From NCBI GenBank assembly GCA_944548615.1, contig OX155973.1:6597326-6661325 (forward strand): a DNA stretch of 64,000 bases. The letters run 5' to 3'. The stretch is from Micropterix aruncella. Its lineage: Eukaryota; Arthropoda; Insecta; Lepidoptera; Micropterigidae. The position numbers and the translations under genes are program-made. The notes under the pieces are model-generated. The model saw only the letters and a program-made list of their open reading frames with translations, was not told where the DNA came from and made no database searches. Below, piece by piece: positions 53,841 to 62,640 of the stretch (within the stretch, counting starts at the first letter, position 1; each line of letters starts with the position of its first letter).

Positions 53841-53992
53841 ATGGAGAAATATTCAATCGAGCGACGTTTAATTATTGCGAAAATTCAATTTTCGCTCGCA
53901 ATAATGCGTCAAATGAATCGACAGTTCGCCGTTGAATTTAAAAAAATGAGACGATATTCACGCCGGTCGGTCCCTCGAAAACGTAACCCTGC
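53841..53992 (+). other. Possible first exon of an unidentified gene
   Basis: The frame MEKYSIERRLIIAKIQFSLA, followed by arginine-rich sequence, runs to a GTGAGT donor at ~53993. It is single-copy in this window and not obviously repetitive. No continuing exon could be found, so it may be chance. Confidence 0.15.
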
Positions 53993-54198
53993 AGTGAGTT
54001 TACTCGGTTCTTCGCAGATCAGTGTCTTTTCTAAGTCGGTACGGGGTGGGTGGGTGACACTTTTTATGTTAAAACTGGAAGATCGCTAGTTCTGCTTATA
54101 GAAAAGTGTAAGTGTGTGTGACTTTCTTCTTTGAGAAGGTGAGTAAAATTTGTTTTTTTTATCATGACCATAAATCAAAATGTGTCCTTATTTATCAT

Positions 54199-54483
54199 TT
54201 AACCCTTGGAGTAAATGGGTATTTTCATGGATGCATGGAGACTTAAAGTACTATAACTACGAAACTACTACACCAATCATAAAAAGAACAACTGCACAAT
54301 GATTGCATTGAAATTTCGAATATAGAATATTGAAATATCATTTTGTAAAACAATTAGATAATTATGAATAAATATGAGAACGTCAAAGAAGTGAAAAAAA
54401 CGCGCGACCAGATTTGGTCGACTCGTACTCAACGGATAATTGTTTCGCGACCAGATTTGGTTGACTCATACTCAACGGGTTAA
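54199..54483 (+). mobile_element. TTAA MITE, family A copy 6
   Basis: TTAA at both borders. Lacks ~30 bp present in the other copies between GGATGCAT and GACTTAAAG. Otherwise very close to copy 4. Confidence 0.86.
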
Positions 54484-54849
54484 GTTCAGTTACATACTAT
54501 TTTGACTCGTGACCCCTTTTCTCAATATTTTCATTTGATAAACTTTCAAATAAATTAATTCATACTTATTTCATAGTCATTTTTTCGATGGACTGAGGAT
54601 TGTATCGATTTTAAGGATGCTTGTCAACGCCAGAAAACTAATTTCTCCATAGCTACTGATGGACAACAAATAAAAATTACAAATAATAAAAAACAAACTG
54701 GAAAAAAACAAATCCTGGAGCTTCCTTCATCAAAACTTTTTACAAAGAAGATGATTTAACAAAAATATTGGGTCCTTACCTATATACCCAAAAAGCAGAA
54801 AAGCCATATAAGAAGTGCCGAATATACCTTTAAGCTGATTAAAAGTCAT

Positions 54850-55610
54850 GTACATCCAGAGTACATCTCAAGCCGATTCCAACAAGCCCAAATACGGTTA
54901 AGATACGTTGTTCCATTATAGAATTCCAGTGCCTACCTTCTGTATCCATCTTTAGACCCTAGAAACCATTCATGGCCAGAGTATATATCAAGACGATTGA
55001 AAAAGCCCAAACACGGCCAAGATACATTGTTCCATTATAGATTCCCAGTGCCAACCATCCGGATCCATCATCAGAGCCTGGAAATCTTAAGACCCTGATA
55101 ACTATTCATGATCAGAGTATACCTCAAGATGATACCAAAAAGCCCAAACACGGCTAAGATACGTTGTTCCTTTATAGAGATCCAGTGCCAACCTTCCGGA
55201 TACATCATCAGAGCCTGAAAATCTTAAGACCCTAAAACAAATTCATGATCAGAGTATACCTCAAGACGATTCCAAAAAGCCCAATCACGGCTAAGATACG
55301 TTGTTCCATTATAGAGTTCCAGTGCCAACCTTTTGGATCCATCATCAGAGCCTGGAAATCAAAACCCTGAAAACCATTCATTGTCAAAGTATACCTCAAG
55401 ACGATTCCAAAAAGCCCAAACACGGCTAAGATACGTTGTTCCATTATAGAGTTCCAGTGCCAACCTTCCGGATCAATCATCAAAGCCTGGAAATCTTAAA
55501 TGGCCAGAGTACATCTCAAGATAATGACGACAAGCCCAAACACGGCTCAGATACTTTGTTCTGTTATGCAGTTCCTGTGAATACCTTCCGCCTCTATCAT
55601 CAGATCAGAT
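54850..55610. repeat. Tandem repeat, ~136-bp unit, about six units
   Basis: The phrase CAGAGTATACCTCAAGACGA with variants starts at about 54857, 54977, 55113, 55250, 55385 and 55505 (spacing 120, 136, 137, 135, 120). Each unit also has AAGCCCAAACACGGCTAAGA, GTTGTTCCATTATAGAGTTC and CATCATCAGAGCCTGGAAAT. Units differ by scattered substitutions. Confidence 0.9.
55232..55483 (-). CDS. Antisense repeat-encoded ORF, 83 aa (doubtful)
   Basis: Spans two tandem units and gives a repeating peptide with GWHWNSIMEQRILAV, then GLFGIVLRYTL. The hydrophobic segment could span a membrane. Adjacent units break the frame because the unit is usually 136-137 bp, so this may be incidental. Confidence 0.2.
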   Translation of the reverse strand: MMIDPEGWHWNSIMEQRILAVFGLFGIVLRYTLTMNGFQGFDFQALMMDPKGWHWNSIMEQRILAVIGLFGIVLRYTLIMNLF

Positions 55611-56500
55611 CAATCCTACCATATTATTATTGTAATGTCATCAGAACTACACACAATTGCCAAGTTTCATATTAATACGACAATCAGAAGTGGTTGAAAT
55701 TCGGTTCCTTAGATTCCATTACAGGTTAGTTACATATAGGTACATAGCGTTGGACCTAATGAAGGTATAAGAGTTTGTTAAAAAATAACAGTATTCCTAC
55801 CTTTTTTATACTTTATAATGTATGTATAACATAACCATTTATTTTTTCATCAAAGCGGGAAAGAATTTTGTAGAAAACAATACTTACTGGTCTTTTACTG
55901 CTTTTTATTCAAAAATGAAAAACATGATAATAGTATTACTAATAATTAGTAGATATCTGTGTAAGTTGTTTTATATTTATCGGACGAGCAAATTTGTTTC
56001 AAATTATCAGATCTTGTTTATAAGTAAGAATGGAGCTGATTGCATGATTTATTAATGTTAGTCTTGGTAATCAAAATGGCTTTCAAAACTGCGACACTTA
56101 ACTGTGTTTTTTGCATGTCCATATTTTAATAATTACAGACAAAAACTCTTCCGACTGATGCATTTCTTCGAGGCAGACATAAAACGTACTCAATAATTAT
56201 ACAAGTTAGTACAGTTGAGATTGTTATCACGGAAGTGTTTGAACAACTCCACCAACGGTCTTCAGCAGCAACATTCTCAGAATTCCAGCTTGTGATTTTG
56301 TCATCTTTTGGGCTTAAATTATATTTTGGAGTGTTTGCGAAAGCGGGACAATTTTGCTTTCGCTGGGGACAGCGGGACAGACAGCCTGAAAGCGTGGTTG
56401 TCACGCCGAAAGCGGGACGTATGGTCACGTTATTTATGTATGATACATAGCGGTGGACCTAATAAAAGTGTGTTAAAAAAAACAAAAAGTTAGTGTTTTA
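55611..56500. other. Unassigned repeat-like DNA
   Basis: ACATAGCGTTGGACCTAATG (~55741) and ACATAGCGGTGGACCTAATA (~56446) are directly repeated and recur as AGATAGCGGTGGACCTAA in reverse at ~62640. Between them lies GAAAGCGGGAC repeated three times (56339-56412). Element boundaries are unclear. Confidence 0.4.
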
Positions 56501-56835
56501 TTTGTTTAATTTTAAATGTTTTAAATTAATTAAAACCTATATTAATTTTTGTAATTTACAGAAAAAAGTGCAATAGGAAATTAGGTTTTCAAACTAAACT
56601 TTTTTTGGGGATATTTGCTAATGCTCGAAGAGGTTGGGAACCACTGCTGGGCTGTATACAGGCTGCTTAGCAATTGTACGAAAGAGGCGTCGTGGTCCCG
56701 CGCTCCGCTGCAAAACTCCAAAATCCGTACAACGTTATTCTTTTGTCACAGTACGGTACGGACGCCGCAACTGCGACCTGCGCGTGGTCTTAAAAGCTTG
56801 CTGTTTCATCTCACCCATTGTTGAACAGAGAGGGA

Positions 56836-56945
56836 CTATAGAACGAAAAAAGAGATAGCAACGACGAAAGAGATAGAACGACGAGAGAGATAGAACGACG
56901 AAAGAGATAGCGCTTTGTAGAACGACGAAAGAGATAGCAAGGTAT
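56836..56945. repeat. Minisatellite, AACGACGAAAGAGATAG unit
   Basis: About five units of 15-17 bp with small variants, one interrupted by GCGCTTTGT. Confidence 0.85.
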
Positions 56946-56999
56946 TCAAACGGAATCAAACCGAATGCTCTTGTAAATTCTTGTTCCAGGAAATAAATG

Positions 57000-57886
57000 T
57001 TTTTGACCAAACCGTTATCATTAGAAACTTCAGGTAAAATTATTTTTAATCTTCTTTACATGTACGAGGATGCCTCGAAATATTGTTTAGTTTTCATTAT
57101 TTGTAAAGTAGATTACGGCTCGCCAAACTAAGGTGAAATTGAGGCAAAATTTACGCTTTTTAGGGGTAATAACTAGGATGTTGATAGAAATTTCGAAGTT
57201 TTGGCACTACATAATCTTAGTTTTAACTTTAGTGATCTCAAATGAACTCAAATCTCAATATTAAAATGCGTATTATCGTCGCAATCGATTACGGGCGTTT
57301 GTATAGAGAGTCGAGCGGAAAGGGCCCTCTTAAGCCGGGTCTGCTGCGCGTGTTTTTTCGAAACAATACACAAAAACAATTGTTTTCATACACAAGCTGT
57401 CTCCTGTGTATAGAAATGTTTCATGTTTAAACAAACATTTTGTGTAAATATCAATATGAGTTTCGACGAGGAAGACGTACCTACTTTAAAATTTTGCAAT
57501 TATAGACGTAATATCGGGGAGAAAAAGCAACTCGTATCAATGGATTGACATTGGTCAATTTATTATTTAAAAGTGATCACAAGACAATATAACCTAAAAA
57601 ACCGTGTCGTGACAGTTCTGCGCGAGAAAATGAAACAAAACCTTCCCCCCTCCAAACGCGCGGGGAATGTTTTCCAAGTGCCACGGGAAACAAAAACATC
57701 ATTTTATTTATTTATTTATTAGTTTCAAATAGTAGTCAAGAGCATTACAGATGAATCCAATTCGCCCTTGAATATTAAAGCTAGAGTGTAAGTCTAAAAA
57801 TAAATGACTTACTTAACTAAATTATTGCTAACATTGAACAAGAAAAAAACATTAAAATAATAAAACTAAATAAAAGACAGATTATG
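57000..57886. other. Intergenic DNA, no gene recognised
   Basis: AT-rich. (TTTA)n near 57703-57720. The small ORF at 57242-57430 has no recognisable motif. Confidence 0.4.
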
Positions 57887-57972
57887 ATAAACATAAGATA
57901 GCAGGGAGTTGCCCTTTTAGCTGCCAAAGGGTTGGCAGCTAAAAGGGCAACTCCCTGCTATCTTATGTTTAT
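57887..57972. repeat. Perfect 41-bp-arm hairpin
   Basis: Arms 57887-57927 and 57932-57972 are exact reverse complements around the 4-base loop AGGG. The right arm abuts the LINE fragment at 57972-58256. No mismatch in either arm. Confidence 0.97.
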
Positions 57973-58300
57973 TATATACAAAAAATATCTATTTCTGTGG
58001 GTAAGGAATCAAGAAGAGCTATAATTCTTCCCATTGGCCTGTCTACAAAAATATTTGTACGGTGGTACGGCACATTAAACAATAGATGCGATCTCCTCGC
58101 TGTGTAATTTACCGGTACGTACAATTCAAACTTACATAGTATCTCTGCCAAATAAATAGTTCCTTGAATTAATTTATATGCTAATATAATTAGTGAAATA
58201 TATCGACGCGTTTCAAGACTGTTGTTTTGCATACACAAATGTGTATGGCCACGCACCTTTGTTTCGATGTTTTTGTGTATTGTTTCGAAAAAACATGCGC
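57972..58300 (-). mobile_element. LINE C-terminal fragment (jockey superfamily)
   Basis: Minus frame: NSLETRRYISLIILAYKLIQ, AEILCKFELYVPV and ARRSHLLFNVP, ending DSLPTEIDIFCI. This is the 'sL..RR...l..fl.kil.g...p.lL..i....p.R' pattern downstream of the RT in insect LINEs. 5'-truncated. Confidence 0.75.
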
Positions 58301-58494
58301 AGGAGACCCCGATTTAGAAAGACACGTGTTATGACGTTCTGTTCGTGGAGGTGTAAATAGCTTATTAGATAAGAATAATAGTGCTGAAAGAAAAGATTGT
58401 ATTTGAGAACACGGCCCCGATCTAAATCTTTAAATATATGATTTCACAATCCTAATTGCTTATATAGATAACAAGAGGCAGCATCTGACTGAAT

Positions 58495-58690
58495 GGGAAA
58501 ATGTATAAAAACAGTGTTATTACTGTTTTATTTATATGGGGTTATACATCTTATACAATAATAATGTGAATAAGAACAATAATTTAGATAAAATTATCGA
58601 GTTAGATGCATATGACAAGTATACCATTGTGATTTAATACAATATTAACGATCAGTATTTGAAATAAAGATAAAAATATCGACTTCGCGC
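58495..58690 (+). pseudogene. Decayed duplicate of the ORF at 58709
   Basis: In the same order as 58709-58930 it has AAAACAGTGTTATTACTG, GGGGTTATACATCTTATACA, AATAATGTGAATAAGAACAA and GATCAGTATTTGAAATAAAG. Several in-frame stops replace codons of the neighbour. Confidence 0.65.
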
Positions 58691-58708
58691 CGATCCTGCC
58701 TGGTAAAA

Positions 58709-59044
58709 ATGTTTGAAAAATGTATTAAAATAGTGTTATTATTGATGATTATTAATATTCTATTGGGGTTATACAACATATACACTAATAATGTGAACCA
58801 AAACAATAATTTGGATACGTTAATCGAGTTGAATGCATATGAAAAGTATGCGATTCTGACTGATAACAATATAAACGATCAGTATTTGAAAGTGGCGCCA
58901 GTTTATACAGATAAAAATGCCGATTTCGTGCCGATTCTGTTCAATCTGTCTAATAGTTTAAATTTTAGTATATCGGAGCTGCAAGTACCGCTGGAGACAC
59001 TTTGGCATGGTGTAAAAAAGGTAGGAAAATTGTTATTTTACTGA
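58709..59044 (+). CDS. Unidentified small protein with N-terminal hydrophobic segment
   Basis: 111-codon frame starting MFEKCIKIVLLLMIINILLG. The hydrophobic stretch at residues ~6-24 could be a signal peptide or membrane anchor. The rest is Asn-rich then acidic (NNLDTLIELNAYEKYAILTD, LKVAPVYTDKNADFVPILFN). A GTAGGA donor-like site at ~59022 (after HGVKK) suggests it may be a first exon. A decayed tandem copy lies directly upstream. I do not recognise the family. The duplication, with one copy open and one broken, argues mildly for selection on this one. Confidence 0.4.
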   Translation: MFEKCIKIVLLLMIINILLGLYNIYTNNVNQNNNLDTLIELNAYEKYAILTDNNINDQYLKVAPVYTDKNADFVPILFNLSNSLNFSISELQVPLETLWHGVKKVGKLLFY

Positions 59045-59094
59045 ACGCTTTTATTTTTTAAATTTTATTTTCCACCGCCACATGCTCGTAAATG

Positions 59095-59378
59095 GCCAAC
59101 GCCTTATCCGCGCGATAGCCAGGTATGTTACCCAGCGGGCTGACACTCATGCCATTACTACCAGTTGCGACTAGATTACTCCGGTCTCTCGACTGGTTAC
59201 GAGTTCGAGGTCGCTTGCGCTGTCCTCTACCTTACGTAGCGGTGAAACGGTGTCAACCGAATCTATCGCAGACCACGGCATCCTTTGCCCGGCTGTTCAC
59301 CCGGAATCGGGTGGACGATGGTCGTTTTGAGAGCAGTCGCCGTAAGGTCAGCAACTACCCCCGCTCTATAGGAAACAG
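59095..59378 (-). repeat. Retroposon family R, truncated copy (minus)
   Basis: GTCTCTCGACTGGTTACGAG, ACGTAGCGGTGAAACGG and GAGAGCAGTCGCCGTAAGG match the family. Ends at a TCAAA/AATCAAATC simple repeat (~59382-59401). Confidence 0.75.
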
Positions 59379-59618
59379 TAAATCAAATCAAATCAAATCA
59401 AATAATTTATTGTCCTAAAAACTAATACATAGTTGTATAGACAGTTGTATTACATTTACATTTGGCCGTGATATGATTGAATTCTTCATTAATGATCAAA
59501 TTCTTCTATTAATAATCAAAACATAAAAGGTTACTCGTAAGAATAAAGAAGGTATTATTGTAGAATTAAATCGAGTTTCACCGTTTAGTTTACCAGATAA
59601 AAAACAGTATATAAATAA

Positions 59619-61500
59619 ATACAAACGGAGCTGCCATGGAATTCACCGACCGGAGTCGGGCCCATCATAATACTATTTTTTACACTTCTGGGGGGTGAGC
59701 AGTGGATTCCGGACTTACGAACCGGCTGTGGTAGGTTTAGGACAGCTGTCTTGCCACATGTGAGCGTTCACCTTGCCACCCATTCACTCCCCCTTCGAAG
59801 CCATAGAATTTGAGATGCGCAAATCGCAGTTTTAGATAATTTTTCTAAGAAAGAGTTGATTATTTTTCTGGAAAGGCCAAGATCTTTAAAGAGGTGAAAT
59901 AGAGATTTAGCTGGCAGGCCACGAGCGCCAACTTCCACCGCGTGAAGGTGAACAGTGAAGCCGTTCCGGGTTACGGCATTTGCAAGATCATGGTATTTAT
60001 TTAATTTGTACTCGTGGTCTTTTGGGATATTTGATTCCCATGGAACAGTTAATTCTACAATAGGAGCCACCTTCCGAGATAGAGAGTAAAGAGTTATATC
60101 TGGACGGAGGGCTGTGCATCCGAGACTTTCAGGGAATTTATACTGCTTAGAGACCGAATCAACCTCCAGAATCCAATCTGTAGCTTTCTCGATTATTGAG
60201 AAAGGTTTTGTAGTTAAATGTTTTTTGCCTTTAGAGCCATCCCGCACAAACTGTATTGGGGGTTTGGAGGATACTGTCAAACCCTTGTTGGCACGAGCCA
60301 CTGAGAGACTAATTACCTCGCGAATAACAGCGAGAACTTTGTCATGGCGGTAAGTGTACCGTCCTTGATCTAAGGCCACCTTGCAGCCAGCTAGAATGTG
60401 TCTAGCTGTGCAAGGGGTATTGCTACAGAGGGGACAAGAACTATCCTCGGCAAAGCTCCAACGAGCGAGGTTACTGGGGTCTGGAAGTGTATGCTGAAAG
60501 GCATTCAAATAAAATTTCAGCATCTCTGGCGTCCAGTCATAGAGCATTACCTTCCAGTGCATTGGAGGCGGAATGCAAAAGTCCCCAATTGTTGTCCAAT
60601 CATTCTGGCATTGAAGGCCAATAGCATGAGCCATACTCTTGCTGTCGTAATCTCCCCGCAAAAGAGACTTCTTCAAGTCCACGTCGCTCGTGGTTGTACT
60701 GCCATACCCCAGACCAGTGCCATTCTGGCTGATTCCAGTAAGGAACTTTTTGTGGAAGTCTACGCGGGCTTGTAGATCATTTGAATCACTACGGCCACTT
60801 ATTACGTGCTTCGATATTGCCGGATCTTTGGAATTGCACAGAATCGAATTTTTGGTTATTCTGGAGTTGGCGTAGAGCAGAGAGGGCAGTTTAAGCGCTA
60901 GCCCAAAATTTTGTTTGGACCTGAAGAGAGTCGAGGGGTCAGCTGGTTTGGCTAAGGACAGCCAGGATTTTAAACTAGCTGTCACCAGCGCATCTAGACG
61001 GGACAGTTGGGTTTTGGTAAAATCGTAAATAAGAAAGGGCCATGACAAATGTGACGTTAGATAATTGTCATAGATCCAGGCCTTACGAGGGCCAGAAATT
61101 AGCAAGGCATCTATTTTCGCCAGGCAACTTTTGAAATGCTCTATAACATGATCGCCCGAGACGTCTTTTCCCTGATGGGTGATTTTTCTGCCGAGGAATT
61201 TGAAATGATTGTTTGGGTCTATAAGGGAGATATTAGAGCCCTTATAGACCAATTTGGGGTCATAGGATGTAAATTTTGTGCCCATGCGGGCGAGTCCAAG
61301 GCAAAAACATTTGGAGGGCTTCACTTTTATACAGCCTGACCAGTCGCAGAAAAGCTCCACTTTCTGTAATAGCAGGGAAAGCTGCTTGGGGCTTCTGGTG
61401 ATGAAAGTTAGGTCGTCGGCAAAAGCGAGGCACGACGAGGTGTATTGGCCGTCTGTTTTAAAACGGTAGCCCCACTTCCTGTCAAACTGGGCGTAATTAA
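59619..61500 (-). mobile_element. RLE-type non-LTR retrotransposon, long 5'-truncated copy
   Basis: Runs from a TTTA-type tail (~59608-59625) through the 3' UTR to a 5' break near 61497. Nearly identical to 33236-34832 over the shared part, and extends ~260 bp further 5'. Confidence 0.92.
59768..61496 (-). pseudogene. RLE LINE ORF: RT catalytic end, knuckle and endonuclease
   Basis: The frame is open from the truncation point at ~61496 to the stop. Its 5' part reads NYAQFDRKWGYRFKTDG then LAFADDLTFITRSPK, with FADD as the reverse transcriptase catalytic motif. The thumb region, zinc knuckle CPLCSNTPCTARHILAGC, RHDKVLAVIREV and endonuclease RPDITLYSLSRK/IVELTVPWE follow. No internal stop, but fingers/palm and the N-terminal DNA-binding region are missing, so it is not autonomous. 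Confidence 0.9.
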
Positions 61501-62060
61501 TTCTTTAAAATACCGATAAAAATAAGTTTTTTTAGTATAAAATTAATAAATGTAATGTCAAAAATAACAAAGAAAATGTGACGGTTGTCAAAAAGTAAAA
61601 TAAAATGTCTTAGTGATTATATTTCAAATAAAAATAGTCAAGGTAAAATTAATATGTGCCCACCTAATAATAGAAATAGTCAATACATTTTAGTCAAATT
61701 GAAATCGTTTTAAAACCTATTACAGAAAGAGATATAGACAAGATGCATGCAGTTTTTAGAGATCGTTAATGTCTTACAATTCTCTTTCAATGAGATATAA
61801 TTTGAGTTTATTTTTAAATTGGAGCATTTTTCCTTCGCGGCATAATTTTTTTATACTAGGGGTAGCTCATTGTAGCATATAAGCTGCAGCTGAGCTAGAT
61901 TTTTTGTGATCAATTTAACGCATTCTAAAACGTATAGAGATGGAAGAGTAAGGATTTTAAGCCTTCTGAAATGACCACGGCATGATTCTACATAACCCAG
62001 TACTGTTTCCAGACTCCCCCGATTGTTAGTCAGAATGCGGTGGTGAACGGTTTCGTGCAG
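61501..62060 (-). mobile_element. jockey-like LINE 3' fragment (minus)
   Basis: Minus frame 62072-61851: LHETVHHRILTNNRGSLET, then GHFRRLKILTLPSLYVLECV and KLITKNLAQLQ. KILTLPSLYVLE is the usual jockey-group segment. The AT-rich remainder to ~61560 resembles the 3' UTR of the other copies. Confidence 0.65.
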
Positions 62061-62640
62061 TTTGGGCCACAAGATCCATTTTGTTCTCGGATCGGCTCAA
62101 CTCACGATTCAGCTCCTATTCAGAGGCCTCCTCGGGTGGAAGGCTGCCCCGGGTAAGACTCCCGTGTCTCAGGCCTCAGAGCTGGTGGACCGGTTTCTCC
62201 CAGCTGGATTGCATCCCGGTGTCACTGGACGGTTTGCGCACCGGTCGGCGATGCCAATCAGGCGATGTTTCCTGAGCAGCGGGGGTGGATGTTGACCTGT
62301 TGTCATGGCACTCTTGAAATTACCTTAAGCTACTCGATCCCGAGTGGCACTACGGGCAAAGAACGCCCAGGTCCCCAATAAATTCTAACTGAATTACCGC
62401 AGTAATACAACAGGTAGAGGTTGTGTAAGCGACTTCGGACCCGTAACCAGTCGGGAGGATGGAGGTATCCTGAAGGTTAATTCCAGACGGAGATATCCTG
62501 CCAAAACTGGTAGTCACGGGGCGAGGCTGCCCGCTGGTTACCTTTCCCGGTGCGCTCACCTCTCGGGAGACAGAACTATACATTTCATTAAAACTTCCTG
62601 AGGTGACGGGTTCGCCTGTTGTAGTTGACAACTCTAGTTA
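61990..62640 (+). repeat. Retroposon family R, diverged copy
   Basis: Main body 62090-62640 in + orientation with a distinct 5' half (GGCTGCCCCGGGTAAGACTC), and the family 3' end TTCCTGAGGTGACGGGTTCG then CCTGTTGTAGTTGACAACTC. The piece CAGACTCCCCCGATTGTTAGTCAG at ~62010 is inverted, as in copy 2. Confidence 0.65.

Noticed and set aside
53657..53935. 92-codon ORF after TXNL1 as a gene
   Set aside because: Begins inside the polyA-signal region of TXNL1, has no family pattern and is probably chance.
54850..55610. Tandem units as a CRISPR array
   Set aside because: Units are ~136 bp with no constant-repeat/unique-spacer structure, and the DNA is eukaryotic.
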